Assembly: GCA_902762875.1 (NCBI GenBank)
Contig: CACWPS010000008.1
Location: 1 to 53,067, forward strand
Direction of reading: 5' to 3'
DNA: 53,067 bases
Source: Oscillospiraceae bacterium
GTDB taxonomy: Bacteria > Bacillota > Clostridia > Oscillospirales > Acutalibacteraceae
A program made the position numbers and the translations under genes. The notes beneath the pieces were generated by a model. It saw nothing but the letters and a program-made list of their open reading frames with translations, did no database searches and had not been told where the DNA came from. Below, one piece after another: positions 8,387 to 17,931 of this stretch (position 1 is its first letter; every line of letters starts with the position of its first letter).

Positions 8387-9673
8387 ATGAACATTGCTTT
8401 TTATACACTCGGATGTAAAGTAAATCAGTACGAAACCGAAGCTATGCGTGAAGCTTTTGCCGCTGCGGGACACACCGTAGTGCCCGACAGCGCCCCCTTT
8501 GATGCGGTAGTAATAAATTCCTGCACCGTAACCGCCGAAAGCGACCGCAAAACGAGACAAACCGTGCGCCGTTTCCGCAAGGAACACCCCGATGCGGCGG
8601 TAGTCCTTACTGGCTGTATGGTGCAGGCTTTTTCAAGTGAGGCACAGGCATTAAGTGACGCTGATGTAATAGCGGGAAATACAGATGTTAAAAAAATTGT
8701 CGATTATACCGAAAGGTTTTTAAGTGACGGCGAGCGGATTTTTGAAGTTTCCGCCCACAAAAAAGAGGAGCGTTTTAACACCCCTTCCCTTTCCGATTTT
8801 GCCGAGCGCACCCGTGCTTATATGAAGATTGAAGACGGTTGCGAACGCTTTTGCACCTACTGCATTATACCCACTGCCAGAGGCTTTGTTCGTTCTAAAC
8901 CTCTTGAAGAAATTAAAAACGAAGCAGAGAATTTAAGCAAGGCAGGATTTTCGGAAATAGTGCTTGTGGGAATTAATCTTACCTCATACGGAACAGGCGA
9001 AGCTTTTGACCTTGCTGACGCTGTGGATGCAGTTTGCGGGGTTGAGGGCATAAAGCGGGTGCGTTTAGGCTCCCTTGAGCCCGACCATATGAGCGACGAA
9101 ATGCTGTTACGGCTTAAAAAACAGGAAAAATTCTGCCCCCAGTTTCATTTATCCCTACAGTCGGGCTGTGATAAAACCCTTAAAAGAATGAACCGTCACT
9201 ATGACACTGCCTTTTACCGTGATTTGGTAAAAAGAATACGGGATAATTTTGCGGATGCCGCCATTACTACCGATATTATGGTGGGTTTTGCGGGGGAATC
9301 CCAAGAAGAATTTAACGAAAGCCTTAGCTTTGCAAGGGAAATCGGATTTGCAAAGGCGCATATTTTCGCCTATTCAAGGCGGGCTGGTACTGTTGCTTAC
9401 TCCCTTCCCAATCAGGTTTCAAGGGCTGAAAAGGCAAGGCGAAGCCGACTTATGAGCGAAGCCACCCTTAAAACCGAACACGAGTTTTTAAACTCACTTG
9501 TAGGAAAGGTGTTTCCCGTGCTTTTTGAGACGGCGCAGGACGGCTTTTTAGAGGGCTATACCGCCAATTATTCCCGTGTAAGGGTTAGGACGGACAAGCC
9601 TTATACAGGTGAAATACTTAATGTTAAAATAATTTCCGCCGAAAATGAATACTGCGTGGGAGAGATTGTATAA
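8387..9673 (+). CDS. mtaB: tRNA t6A37 methylthiotransferase MtaB
   Basis: Radical SAM enzyme that adds a methylthio group to t6A37 of ANN-decoding tRNAs, giving ms2t6A. The N-terminal UPF0004 domain carries the three cluster cysteines in GCKVNQYE, NSCTVT and LTGCMVQ; the radical SAM motif is CERFCTYC (CxxxCxxC); the C-terminus is a TRAM domain. About 428 residues as expected. I chose the ATG at 8387 because GGAG at 8377-8380 is properly spaced; an in-frame TTG 12 bp earlier overlaps that site. The following genes tsaE and tsaB make the t6A base that MtaB modifies, a fitting operon. Confidence 0.94.
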   Translation: MNIAFYTLGCKVNQYETEAMREAFAAAGHTVVPDSAPFDAVVINSCTVTAESDRKTRQTVRRFRKEHPDAAVVLTGCMVQAFSSEAQALSDADVIAGNTDVKKIVDYTERFLSDGERIFEVSAHKKEERFNTPSLSDFAERTRAYMKIEDGCERFCTYCIIPTARGFVRSKPLEEIKNEAENLSKAGFSEIVLVGINLTSYGTGEAFDLADAVDAVCGVEGIKRVRLGSLEPDHMSDEMLLRLKKQEKFCPQFHLSLQSGCDKTLKRMNRHYDTAFYRDLVKRIRDNFADAAITTDIMVGFAGESQEEFNESLSFAREIGFAKAHIFAYSRRAGTVAYSLPNQVSRAEKARRSRLMSEATLKTEHEFLNSLVGKVFPVLFETAQDGFLEGYTANYSRVRVRTDKPYTGEILNVKIISAENEYCVGEIV

Positions 9674-9674
9674 T

Positions 9675-10109
9675 ATGGAAAAATACATTACCGCCTCACC
9701 CGAGGAAACCGAACAATTAGGCTTTAAGCTTGGAAAAAAGCTTCAAGGCGGCGAGGTTATCGCCTACCGAGGCGGGCTCGGTATGGGTAAGACCTGCTTT
9801 ACAAGGGGCTTGGCGGCAGGTTTGGGTTATACAGGCGAGGTTACCTCCCCCACCTTTGCACTTATAAACGAGTATTTAGGCGGCAGACTTCCCCTTTACC
9901 ATTTTGATATGTACCGAATAAGCGATTGGGAAGATTTGTATTCTACAGGATTTTTTGAATACCTCGAAGAATGCGGTGTTATTGCCGCCGAATGGAGCGA
10001 AAACATTGAAAACGCTCTGCCCGAAAATACAATAACCGTCTCCCTTAAATCGTTAGGAGACGAAAAAAGAGAAATCACTATTGAGGGAATCGAGTTGAAA
10101 GCTATATGA
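9675..10109 (+). CDS. tsaE: tRNA threonylcarbamoyladenosine biosynthesis ATPase TsaE
   Basis: ATPase that drives turnover of the TsaBD complex during t6A37 formation. The 144-residue protein shows the Walker A loop GGLGMGKTCFTRG, the family motif TSPTFALINEY and the segment YHFDMYRI. The ATG at 9675 follows GGGAGAG and lies just after the mtaB stop; an upstream in-frame start inside mtaB is unlikely. It overlaps tsaB by 4 bp. Confidence 0.94.
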   Translation: MEKYITASPEETEQLGFKLGKKLQGGEVIAYRGGLGMGKTCFTRGLAAGLGYTGEVTSPTFALINEYLGGRLPLYHFDMYRISDWEDLYSTGFFEYLEECGVIAAEWSENIENALPENTITVSLKSLGDEKREITIEGIELKAI

Positions 10110-10822
10110 AAATTCTATCCTTAGACTGTTCAGCAGGGCCCGCCTCGGCGGCGGTAACCGAGGACGGTAAGGTTCTTGCCTATTCCTTTGTTAATATCAA
10201 GCTTACCCATTCTCAAACCCTTTTGCCTATGGTTGAAAACGCCCTTAAATCGGCTATGCTTGGGTTTGATGATATAGAGGGTATTGCCGTAAACTGCGGG
10301 CCCGGCTCATTTACGGGTATTAGAATAGGTATAGCCGCCGCAAAGGGGCTTGCCGCACCTAAAAATCTCCCCTGCGCCGCTGTTTCTACCCTTTATTCTA
10401 TGGCTTATAATTTTGTCGACACCGACTGCATTCTCTGCGCTGTTATGGACGCAAGGTGCAATCAGGTTTACAATGCGATTTTCGATATCAAGGGCGGAAA
10501 AATCACAAGGTTTTGTGAAGACAGGGCGATTTTGTGCGAGGATTTGGCAGAAGAATTAAAAAAAGTGTCGCAAAATACACCTAAGTGTGTTATAATAGTC
10601 GGAGACGGTTCGGAGGTTTTCTATCCCTTTGCAAAGGATATTAAGGGTGTAAAAAAATCGGGCGAGAATAACCGCTATCAAAATGCAGTTTCTGTAGGGC
10701 TTGCCGCAACCGAAATTTTCCATAGCGGCAAAGCCGTTTCACCCGAAGAATTACTGCCTACCTATCTCCGTCTTCCCCAAGCGGAAAGAGAACTAAAAAA
10801 GAAAAACGAGGTAAATGTATGA
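10106..10822 (+). CDS. tsaB: tRNA threonylcarbamoyladenosine biosynthesis protein TsaB
   Basis: Non-catalytic ASKHA-fold partner of TsaD in t6A synthesis. The 238-residue protein starts with ILSLDCSAGPASAAV and contains the conserved GPGSFTGIRIG and AVMDARCNQVYNA. Both borders overlap neighbours by 4 bp, so translation is tightly coupled with tsaE and rpiB. No tsaD gene is present in the window. Confidence 0.93.
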   Translation: MKILSLDCSAGPASAAVTEDGKVLAYSFVNIKLTHSQTLLPMVENALKSAMLGFDDIEGIAVNCGPGSFTGIRIGIAAAKGLAAPKNLPCAAVSTLYSMAYNFVDTDCILCAVMDARCNQVYNAIFDIKGGKITRFCEDRAILCEDLAEELKKVSQNTPKCVIIVGDGSEVFYPFAKDIKGVKKSGENNRYQNAVSVGLAATEIFHSGKAVSPEELLPTYLRLPQAERELKKKNEVNV

Positions 10823-11268
10823 AAATTGCAATAGGCTGTGACCACGGCGGATTTGAACACAAAAACGCTATTGCCGCACATTTAAAGGAACGGGGCTTTG
10901 ATGTTACCGATTTCGGAATTTACGAAAACAAATCGGTTGATTACCCCGAAATAGCGCTTAAGGTGGCTAACAGCGTATCCGCCGGCGAAAACACCCTGGG
11001 TATACTTGTATGCGGTACGGGAATCGGTATGTCCTTAGCGGCAAACAAGGTAAAGGGCATACGGGCCGCCGCAGTAAGCGACCACTTTTCCGCCAAATAC
11101 ACAAGGTTGCACAATAACTCAAATATACTTTGCTTAGGCGGCAGGGTTATAGGTGTCGGCACCGCTTTAGAGCTTGCAGACCTCTTTGTTGATACCGAAT
11201 TTGAGGGCGGAAGACACCAAAGGCGTATAGATATGATTACCGAAATTGAAAAATCACAGAAAAAATAA
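10819..11268 (+). CDS. rpiB: Ribose-5-phosphate isomerase B
   Basis: Interconverts ribose-5-phosphate and ribulose-5-phosphate, feeding PRPP synthesis. The 149-residue RpiB/LacA/LacB protein has [10 protein letters not shown] at the N-terminus, the active-site Cys in VCGTGIGMS, and the phosphate-binding [16 protein letters not shown] segment. In Firmicutes rpiB is often placed directly before upp, as here (20-bp gap with a GGAGG site). Confidence 0.94.
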   Translation: MKIAIGCDHGGFEHKNAIAAHLKERGFDVTDFGIYENKSVDYPEIALKVANSVSAGENTLGILVCGTGIGMSLAANKVKGIRAAAVSDHFSAKYTRLHNNSNILCLGGRVIGVGTALELADLFVDTEFEGGRHQRRIDMITEIEKSQKK

Positions 11269-11288
11269 TTCTACGGAGGAATTTTAAT

Positions 11289-11921
11289 ATGAAAGACAAT
11301 GTATTTATTATGGACCACCCGCTCATTCAGCACAAGCTTTCCATTCTTCGGGATGAAAAGACCGGCTCGAAGCAGTTTAGGGAGCTTATAAGCGAAATTG
11401 CGATGCTTATGTGCTATGAGTCAACCCGTGACCTCCCCCTTGCCGAGGTTGAGACCAAAACCCCCATTACAACCGCTAAAACCAAGGTTTTAGCAGGCAG
11501 AAAAATGGCTTTTGTTCCGATTCTCCGTGCAGGTCTTGGCATGGTAGACGGCGTTTTAAGCCTTATCCCTGCCGCTCGAGTAGGCCACATAGGAATGTAC
11601 CGTGACCCCGAAACCCACAAGCCTGTTGACTACTACTGCAAGCTTCCCTCCGACCTTAACGAGCGTGATGTATTTGTGCTTGACCCCATGTTAGCTACCG
11701 GCGGAAGCGCTATTGATGCAGTTTCAAGGATTAAAGAGTTTAATCCTAAGCGCATTAAGTTTATGTGCATTATAGCCGCCCCCGAGGGAATCGAAGCCTT
11801 CACAGCCGCCCACCCTGATGTTCCCGTTTACTGTGCAGGACTTGACGACCATCTGAATGAGCATTGCTACATTGTTCCCGGTCTCGGTGATGCGGGCGAC
11901 CGTATTTTCGGTACAAAATAA
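11289..11921 (+). CDS. upp: Uracil phosphoribosyltransferase
   Basis: Salvages uracil with PRPP to UMP. The 210-residue protein has the PRPP-binding loop [10 protein letters not shown] and the uracil-binding C-terminal segment [17 protein letters not shown]. The ribosome binding site ACGGAGG is well placed. It is the last gene of the mtaB operon; a palindromic repeat with a T-run follows. Confidence 0.96.
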   Translation: MKDNVFIMDHPLIQHKLSILRDEKTGSKQFRELISEIAMLMCYESTRDLPLAEVETKTPITTAKTKVLAGRKMAFVPILRAGLGMVDGVLSLIPAARVGHIGMYRDPETHKPVDYYCKLPSDLNERDVFVLDPMLATGGSAIDAVSRIKEFNPKRIKFMCIIAAPEGIEAFTAAHPDVPVYCAGLDDHLNEHCYIVPGLGDAGDRIFGTK

Positions 11922-11940
11922 TTCTAAATAGTAAACAAAG

Positions 11941-12047
11941 GCCCCCTTGTGTAAAGGGGGCTGTCAGTATGACTGACTGGGGGATTGTTTTCAATGTACC
12001 GCAATCCCTCCGTCACTTCGTGACACCTCCCTTTGCACAAGGGAGGC
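11941..12047. repeat. Imperfect palindromic repeat element acting as two-way terminator
   Basis: About 107 bp fold into five consecutive hairpins: GCCCCCTT/AAGGGGGC (11941-11961), GTCAGT/ACTGAC (11963-11977), a central GGGATTG/CAATCCC pair (11981-11987 with 12002-12008), GTCAC/GTGAC (12012-12024) and CCTCCCTT/AAGGGAGG (12026-12046). The left half is a diverged reverse complement of the right half, so the whole is one large palindrome of the MITE or REP kind. The last stem is followed by a T-run for upp on the plus strand; the first stem is followed by a weaker T-rich run for proC on the minus strand. Confidence 0.75.
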
Positions 12048-12051
12048 ATTT

Positions 12052-12858
12052 TTATTTCATACCCTTTGTTTTATCAAACGCCGACTTGACAGCGTCCATA
12101 ACTGCTCCTCTAAAGCCTGCGTTTTCGAGGGCGTGCACACCCGCTATCGTAGTGCCGCCGGGACTGCAAACCTCGTCCTTTAGCTGTTCGGGGTGCTTTT
12201 CCGACTCTAAAATAAGCCTTGCAGAGCCCACAAGGGTCTGTGCCGCATAGCGAGCCGCCTTATCTCTTGGAAGTCCGCATTCAACCGCCCCGTCGGCTAA
12301 AGCGTTGGCAAACATATAAACAAAAGCAGGTCCGCAACCAGATAAAGCACTTGCGGCGTCTATAAGGCTTTCGTCAAGTTTGTCTAAAATGCCCACATTT
12401 CGCATACAGTTGGAAAACTCGGTGACTTCGTCCATAAATACAGCCTCGGAAACAGCGTAAGGCACAACTCCCTCACCTATTGCAACGGGTGTATTGGGCA
12501 TTATCCTGATAATGGGATATTCTGCACCCAGCATCTCATTTATTGTTTCCATTTTAAGCCCTGCCGCCATTGTAACAAGCACAAAGCGGTCATTGCGGGC
12601 GGTCAAGGTATCTGCTATACCCTCAAGCATAGCTTTCATCATTTGCGGCTTTACACCGAGAAATATGTACTTAGCTTTTCTCGCTACTGTTTTATTATCC
12701 GCCGCTCGGCAGTTAAGCTCCGCCGCTAAGGTCTGCGCTTTTTGAGCTGTTTTGTTTGAGAGCACCACCTCATGACCGGGAACCGTCTTTCTTAGTGCCC
12801 GTGCCAATGCCGCACCCATATTGCCTGTACCTATAAATCCGAATTTTACCTCTGACAT
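12052..12858 (-). CDS. proC: Pyrroline-5-carboxylate reductase
   Basis: NAD(P)H-dependent last step of proline synthesis. The 268-residue protein has the Rossmann start FGFIGTGNMGAALARAL, the VKPQMM segment and the C-terminal dimerisation motif with LSGCGPAFVYMF and DEVCSPGGTTIAGVHALE. It is the last of three proline genes on the minus strand (proB, proA, proC), 9 bp after proA. Confidence 0.96.
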   Translation of the reverse strand: MSEVKFGFIGTGNMGAALARALRKTVPGHEVVLSNKTAQKAQTLAAELNCRAADNKTVARKAKYIFLGVKPQMMKAMLEGIADTLTARNDRFVLVTMAAGLKMETINEMLGAEYPIIRIMPNTPVAIGEGVVPYAVSEAVFMDEVTEFSNCMRNVGILDKLDESLIDAASALSGCGPAFVYMFANALADGAVECGLPRDKAARYAAQTLVGSARLILESEKHPEQLKDEVCSPGGTTIAGVHALENAGFRGAVMDAVKSAFDKTKGMK

Positions 12859-12867
12859 ATTGATTAC

Positions 12868-14100
12868 CTACCTTATCTGTCCGTTTCCGTGAATAATATA
12901 TTTATATGTGTTAAGTTCGTTAAGTCCCATAGGCCCTCTTGCGTGAAGCTTTTGGGTGGAAATGCCCATTTCACAGCCGAGACCGAACTCACCGCCGTCG
13001 GTAAATCGGGTTGAGCAGTTTACATAAACTGCCGCCGAATCTACCCGAGATGTGAAATAATCAGCCACTTTCCTATCCTCTGTTATAATGCTCTCACTGT
13101 GATGCGTAGAGTGCTTAGAAATATGATTGACTGCCTCTTTTACATCGGCGACAACCTTTACAGCCATTATGTAATCCAAAAACTCGGTGTCAAAATCGCT
13201 GTCACCGGCAGGGGTTGCGTTTATAATACTGCAAACCTCTTTGTCACCCCGAATTTCGGTGCGGTTTTTAAACCTAACTGCCAGCATAGGCAGGAATTTA
13301 TCCGCAATATCACGGTTTACAAGACAAACTTCCGCCGCATTGCAGACAGAGGGTCTGCTTGTTTTTGCGTTGTCCACAATATTAATCGCCTTTTCCAAAT
13401 CTGCCGATTTATCTACATAAATGTGGCAGATACCCGTCCCCGTCTCAATAACAGGCACGGTGGCGTTTTGAACACAGGCGGAAATCAGTCCCTTACCGCC
13501 TCTGGGAATAAGCAAATCAACATATCCGTTCGCCGTCATAAGGGCATTTGCGCTGTCTCTTGTTGTGTCCTCTACTAGGTTTACATAATCCTCGCTTACC
13601 CCCGATTTATTAAGCCCGTCTTTAAGAGCCTTAACCACAGCAAAGGCACTCGAAAAAGCCTCTTTACCGCTTCGCAGAACGCATACATTCCCGCTTTTAA
13701 AGCAGAGCGCCGCCGCATCCGAGGTTACATTCGGTCTGCTCTCATAAATAATTGCCACCACTCCGAGGGGTACGGACACCTTTTGAATTATAAGCCCGTT
13801 TTCACGGGTGGTTTCTGCCAAAATTCTTCCGACAGGGTCGGGTAGTTTTGCAACCTCTCTTATACCCCCTGCCATAGCCGCAATGCGCTTTTCATCAAGG
13901 CGCAGGCGGTCAAGCATAACCTCGCTTATTTTGCCCTTAGCATTATTAAGGTCGGTTTCGTTTGCGGCAAGTATATCTGCCGTGTGGATAATAAGGGAAT
14001 CTGCCATATTTAAAAGGACAGCGTTTTTCTTTTCACAGCTAAGGGGCGCTTCAAATGAAGCGGTCTTCGCCCTTTCTAAAATTACAGAAGTTTCGGTCAT
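12868..14100 (-). CDS. proA: Gamma-glutamyl phosphate reductase
   Basis: Reduces glutamyl-5-phosphate to the semialdehyde in proline synthesis. The 410-residue aldehyde-dehydrogenase-like protein has [17 protein letters not shown], the [10 protein letters not shown] loop and the catalytic cysteine in [10 protein letters not shown]. Its start is 3 bp downstream of the proB stop, as in the usual proBA operon. Confidence 0.96.
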   Translation of the reverse strand: MTETSVILERAKTASFEAPLSCEKKNAVLLNMADSLIIHTADILAANETDLNNAKGKISEVMLDRLRLDEKRIAAMAGGIREVAKLPDPVGRILAETTRENGLIIQKVSVPLGVVAIIYESRPNVTSDAAALCFKSGNVCVLRSGKEAFSSAFAVVKALKDGLNKSGVSEDYVNLVEDTTRDSANALMTANGYVDLLIPRGGKGLISACVQNATVPVIETGTGICHIYVDKSADLEKAINIVDNAKTSRPSVCNAAEVCLVNRDIADKFLPMLAVRFKNRTEIRGDKEVCSIINATPAGDSDFDTEFLDYIMAVKVVADVKEAVNHISKHSTHHSESIITEDRKVADYFTSRVDSAAVYVNCSTRFTDGGEFGLGCEMGISTQKLHARGPMGLNELNTYKYIIHGNGQIR

Positions 14101-14103
14101 TTT

Positions 14104-14874
14104 TTAAGCCTTCCTTGCAACAAATCTTGTGCCGACAGTTTTACCCTCGACAATATCATAAAGTATATGCGGCTCCTTGCCGTTGGCGATTATCATATCA
14201 ATCCCCGCCTCGGTTGAGATTTTAGCCGCCTTGATTTTAGTCGCCATTCCCCCTGTGCCGAACTTGCTTCCCGCACCGCCTGTCATATCCTCAATTTCGG
14301 GGGTGATTTCCTCAACCAGCTCGAGTAAAACCGCATTTTCATCGGTTCGGGGGTCGGCGGTAAACAGCCCGTCAATATCGGAAAGAAGTACAAGCAAATC
14401 GGCGTTAATTGCTGTTGCGACAATAGCACCCAAGGTATCATTATCCCCTATTACAATCTCGTCTGTTGCAATAGAGTCATTCTCATTAATAATAGGAATA
14501 GCGCCCAAATCAAGCAGTCTGCACATAGTGTTTTCAAAATTCACCTTGCGCTCCCTATGCTCTATATCCTCACCCGTAATCAAAATCTGGGCTACAGTGT
14601 GATTGTACTCGGAAAAGAGTTTATCATATGTATACATAAGCTCGCATTGGCCCACAGCCGCCGCCGCCTGCTTTGTGGGAATGTCCGACGGCTTTTCCGA
14701 AAGGGAAAGCTTCCCCGCACCCATTCCGATAGCGCCTGAGGAAACGAGAATCACCTCGTTGCCCGCATTTTTAAGGTCGCTCATAACCTTGCAAAGCTCC
14801 TCTACCCTTCTTATATTAAGTAGCCCCGATTTATGAGCTAAAGTCGATGTTCCGATTTTAATTACAATACGCAT
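14104..14874 (-). CDS. proB: Glutamate 5-kinase (short form without PUA domain)
   Basis: Phosphorylates glutamate in the first, normally proline-inhibited step of proline synthesis. The protein has the amino-acid-kinase motifs KIGTSTLAHKSG, VSSGAIGMG, NENDSIATDE and GTGGMATKIKAA. At 256 residues it has only the kinase domain; the C-terminal PUA domain of the E. coli-type enzyme is missing, a form found in other bacteria too. It is first in the proBAC unit, with a GGAG site before ATG. Confidence 0.95.
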   Translation of the reverse strand: MRIVIKIGTSTLAHKSGLLNIRRVEELCKVMSDLKNAGNEVILVSSGAIGMGAGKLSLSEKPSDIPTKQAAAAVGQCELMYTYDKLFSEYNHTVAQILITGEDIEHRERKVNFENTMCRLLDLGAIPIINENDSIATDEIVIGDNDTLGAIVATAINADLLVLLSDIDGLFTADPRTDENAVLLELVEEITPEIEDMTGGAGSKFGTGGMATKIKAAKISTEAGIDMIIANGKEPHILYDIVEGKTVGTRFVARKA

Positions 14875-14991
14875 TTTTCTACTCCGTTTTGCTACAATTT
14901 ATATCATTATACATTATTATACTTAAAAATACCATATTTTTTACATAATTTTTTGACAAAAAGACAAATTATATATTTTTTACAAAAGTTC

Positions 14992-15020
14992 TTGACTTTA
15001 TCGCTTTAAAGTGATATACT
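14992..15020 (+). promoter_or_regulatory. Sigma-A-type promoter of the ABC importer operon
   Basis: TTGACT and TATACT with a 17-bp spacer lie about 36 bp before the start codon of the substrate-binding protein. The remainder of the gap toward proB (14875-14991) is very AT-rich and shows no further clear element. Confidence 0.75.
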
Positions 15021-15056
15021 TCTATCATATTATTAAATCTAAGGAGAGACAGATTT

Positions 15057-16031
15057 ATGAAAATGAAAAAAATCTTAGCCGCTGTAACGGCGCTTTCGCT
15101 TGCGGCGGTAACCTGTGTTTCCCTTTCGGGCTGCGGTGGAAAAAAAGCAAAATACACCGTCGGCATCTGCCAATTAGTTCAGCACGAAGCACTTGATGCG
15201 GCTACTAAGGGCTTTAAGGATGCACTTAAAGAAAAGCTCGGCGATGACGTTGAGTTTGACGAGCAGAACGCTGCAAACGATTCAGCAACCTGCGCTACTA
15301 TCGCCAACCGCTTTGTTTCAAACAAGGTTGACCTTATAATGGCTAACGCTACCCCCGCTTTACAGGCGGCGGCTGCTGCTACAGCAGATATTCCGATTGT
15401 AGCTACATCTATTACCGACTATGCTACCGCACTTGAGATAAGCGATTGGACCGGCAAAACCGGCAAAAACATCACCGGCTCTGCTGACTTAGCCCCCCTT
15501 GACAAGCAGGCTGAAATGATTAAGGAATTATTCCCCAACGCTAAGAAGGTTGGTATCCTTTATAATTCGGGCGAGGCTAACTCAAAGTATCAGGCAACCG
15601 TAGTTACCGCCGCTCTTAAGGAGTTAGGCATTGAGGCTAAGGAATACACCAGCGCCGACTCAAACGATTTACAGGGCGTTGTAACCAAGGCTTGTGACGA
15701 GGTTGATGTTATCTACATTCCTACCGATAATACTATGGCTTCCAACACCGGTATTGTAAACAATGTTGCAGAGCCTAAGAAGGTTCCGGTTGTTGCAGGT
15801 GAGGCAGGTATATGCAAGGGCTGCGGTATCGCCACTCTTTCTATCGACTACTACAGCATCGGTCAGAAGGCCGGCGAAATGGCTTACGAAATTCTTGTAA
15901 ACGGTGCAAAGCCGGGCGAAATGGAAATTGAATATGCTGATACTCTTACAAAGCAGTATATGGCTTCCCGTTGCAAGACTCTCGACATAACCGTTCCTTC
16001 CGATTATGTTGCTATTTCAGAGGAAGAGTAA
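15057..16031 (+). CDS. ABC transporter substrate-binding lipoprotein (TrpX-like)
   Basis: Extracellular ligand-binding lipoprotein of a three-part importer. The 324-residue protein has a lipoprotein signal (KKILAAVTALSLAAVTCVSLSGCGG, lipobox Cys26) and an ABC_sub_bind (PF04392-type) fold: YTVGICQLVQHEALD near the N-terminus, IPIVATSITD and KVGILYNSGE. This family includes streptococcal TrpX for tryptophan, but members with other ligands exist and nothing here fixes the ligand. GGAGAG precedes the chosen ATG. Confidence 0.9.
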   Translation: MKMKKILAAVTALSLAAVTCVSLSGCGGKKAKYTVGICQLVQHEALDAATKGFKDALKEKLGDDVEFDEQNAANDSATCATIANRFVSNKVDLIMANATPALQAAAAATADIPIVATSITDYATALEISDWTGKTGKNITGSADLAPLDKQAEMIKELFPNAKKVGILYNSGEANSKYQATVVTAALKELGIEAKEYTSADSNDLQGVVTKACDEVDVIYIPTDNTMASNTGIVNNVAEPKKVPVVAGEAGICKGCGIATLSIDYYSIGQKAGEMAYEILVNGAKPGEMEIEYADTLTKQYMASRCKTLDITVPSDYVAISEEE

Positions 16032-16051
16032 TAATAATTTTTAAAATTAAT

Positions 16052-16079
16052 AGCGATAAGGTGTAAAGGCCTTATCGCT
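16052..16079 (+). terminator. Intercistronic hairpin between binding protein and permease
   Basis: A perfect 10-bp stem AGCGATAAGG/CCTTATCGCT with an 8-nt loop is followed by a weak T-rich run (TATTACTGTTTTT). It could be a partial terminator or a 3-prime stabiliser that lets the binding protein be made in excess over permease and ATPase, a common device in ABC operons. Confidence 0.6.
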
Positions 16080-16117
16080 TATTACTGTTTTTATAACTAC
16101 CGAAAGGAATCAATGAA

Positions 16118-17029
16118 ATGCTGACTTTTATAAGCTCCCTGCCCGGAGCAATCGCTCAGGGCGCAGTTTGGGGAATTATGGCGGTAGGCCTTTACATAAC
16201 CTACAAAATACTTGACCTTGCCGATCTTACGGTTGACGGCTCCTTCGGCACGGGCGGTGCCGTACTTGTTGTTTGCACCGCAGGGGGAATGAATATTTTT
16301 CTTTCCCTTTTATTAGCCCTGCTTGCAGGCTGTCTTGCGGGATTGGTGACGGGAATTTTCCACACAAAATTCGGTATACCTGCCATTCTTGCGGGAATAC
16401 TTACACAGCTCGCTCTCTATTCCGTAAACCTTAGGGTTTTGGGCGGTAAGGCAAATCAACCGCTTTCTGTTGATAAATACAATCTGCTGATTTCCCTTAG
16501 AAATATAAATAAATCGCTTATTGTTCTTGCAATTTTCATCGCCGTAATCATTCTTGTGCTTTACTGGTTCTTCGGCACAGAGCTTGGACATTCGCTCCGT
16601 GCAACAGGCTGTAATCAGGCTATGGCAAGGGCTAACGGAATCAACACTTCAACAAATAAGATTATCGGCTTTGTGCTTTCAAACGGTATCGTTGCGCTTT
16701 CAGGCGGTATGCTCGCACAGTATCAGGGCTTTGCCGATGTAAATATGGGCAGGGGTGCTATAGTAATCGGTCTTGCGGCAATAATTATCGGCGAGGTCGC
16801 TTTCGGCAAGCTTTTTAAAAACTTTGCGCTAAAGCTTTTAGCGGCTGTTTTCGGCGGAATTATTTACTATATTGTAATTTCCTTTGTTCTGTGGCTGGGT
16901 CTTCCTGCTAACGACCTTAAATTACTTTCGGCGATTGTTGTTGCCTTCTTCCTTGGTATCCCCTACTGGAAGAACAAAATTGCCGAAAACAGAGTAAAGC
17001 CCGTTCCCGGAGGTGACGCAAATGCTTGA
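16118..17029 (+). CDS. ABC transporter permease (TrpY-like)
   Basis: Membrane subunit of the importer, 303 residues with about eight to nine hydrophobic segments. It has features of the BPD_transp_2 (branched-chain amino-acid/ribose permease) family, for example GQAxxWGIMAVGLYITYKI near the start and GHSLRATGCNQAMARANGI near residue 165, the region that contacts the ATPase. It overlaps the ATPase gene by 8 bp. Confidence 0.9.
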   Translation: MLTFISSLPGAIAQGAVWGIMAVGLYITYKILDLADLTVDGSFGTGGAVLVVCTAGGMNIFLSLLLALLAGCLAGLVTGIFHTKFGIPAILAGILTQLALYSVNLRVLGGKANQPLSVDKYNLLISLRNINKSLIVLAIFIAVIILVLYWFFGTELGHSLRATGCNQAMARANGINTSTNKIIGFVLSNGIVALSGGMLAQYQGFADVNMGRGAIVIGLAAIIIGEVAFGKLFKNFALKLLAAVFGGIIYYIVISFVLWLGLPANDLKLLSAIVVAFFLGIPYWKNKIAENRVKPVPGGDANA

Positions 17030-17816
17030 AATTAAAAATGTATACAAAACCTTTAACCCCGGCACTATAAATGAAAAGCGTGCCCTTAACGGGCTTAATC
17101 TCACCCTTAATGACGGGGATTTTGTTACGGTTATCGGCGGTAACGGTGCGGGAAAATCCACTATGCTTAATATGGTGGCAGGCGTTTACCCTGTTGACAG
17201 CGGCTCGATTATAATTGACGGCGCAGATGTTACCCGCTTGCCCGAGCACAAGCGTGCTAAATATTTAGGCCGTGTTTTCCAAGACCCGATGATGGGTACT
17301 GCCGCAGATATGTGGATTGAGGAAAATATGGCCCTTGCAAGCCGCCGAGGTCAGGCAAGAGGTCTTAAATGGGCTATAAGCAAGGCAGAAAGAGAGCAGT
17401 TTAAGGAAATGCTTAGGGAGCTTGATTTGGGTCTTGAAAACCGCCTCTCCGCTAAGGTAGGTCTGCTTTCGGGCGGTCAGAGACAGGCATTAACCCTTTT
17501 AATGGCGGTTATGAAAAAGCCGAAGCTTTTACTCCTTGACGAACACACAGCGGCGCTTGACCCCAAAACCGCCGCAAAGGTGTTAGCCCTTTCGGATAAA
17601 TTCATTGAAGAGGGTCACCTCACCGCAATGATGGTAACCCACAATATGAAGGACGCTATCGCCCACGGAAACCGACTTATTATGATGAATAACGGTCAGA
17701 TAATCCTCGATGTTTCGGGCGAAGAAAAGAAAAAGCTTACGGTTGAATACTTACTTGAAGCTTTCACAAAGCTAAGCGGCTCCGAATTTGCAAACGACCG
17801 AGCTTTACTTTCATAA
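17022..17816 (+). CDS. ABC transporter ATP-binding protein (TrpZ-like)
   Basis: Energising subunit of the importer. The 264-residue protein has Walker A GGNGAGKST (about residues 39-47), signature LLSGGQRQ, Walker B LLLLDEHTAALD and switch histidine VTHN. I chose ATG 17022, spaced from GGAGG at 17009-17013; a GTG 9 bp upstream would overlap that site. No terminator was seen directly after it. Confidence 0.93.
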   Translation: MLEIKNVYKTFNPGTINEKRALNGLNLTLNDGDFVTVIGGNGAGKSTMLNMVAGVYPVDSGSIIIDGADVTRLPEHKRAKYLGRVFQDPMMGTAADMWIEENMALASRRGQARGLKWAISKAEREQFKEMLRELDLGLENRLSAKVGLLSGGQRQALTLLMAVMKKPKLLLLDEHTAALDPKTAAKVLALSDKFIEEGHLTAMMVTHNMKDAIAHGNRLIMMNNGQIILDVSGEEKKKLTVEYLLEAFTKLSGSEFANDRALLS

Positions 17817-17900
17817 GCGTTAAGATTTCTTTATACAATTTATACATATCTCCTATGCAATATTGAAAGGAATTTTTCGTCAAAATTTTACTTTCGGCGA

Positions 17901-17930
17901 TTGACAAAATATAAAGCGGTGTGTTATAAT
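17901..17930 (+). promoter_or_regulatory. Strong sigma-A promoter for the purine operon leader
   Basis: Consensus TTGACA and TATAAT boxes with an 18-bp spacer. The 27-bp inverted-repeat element starts 2 bp after the -10 box, so transcripts would begin inside or at the edge of that element and run into the ZTP riboswitch. No other convincing promoter lies between the element and the riboswitch. Confidence 0.75.
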
Positions 17931-17931
17931 C

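Noticed and set aside
14953-14977. TTGACA...TATATT upstream of the ABC importer as a promoter
   Set aside because: Spacer is only 13 bp; the TTGACT-17-TATACT pair just downstream is far better.
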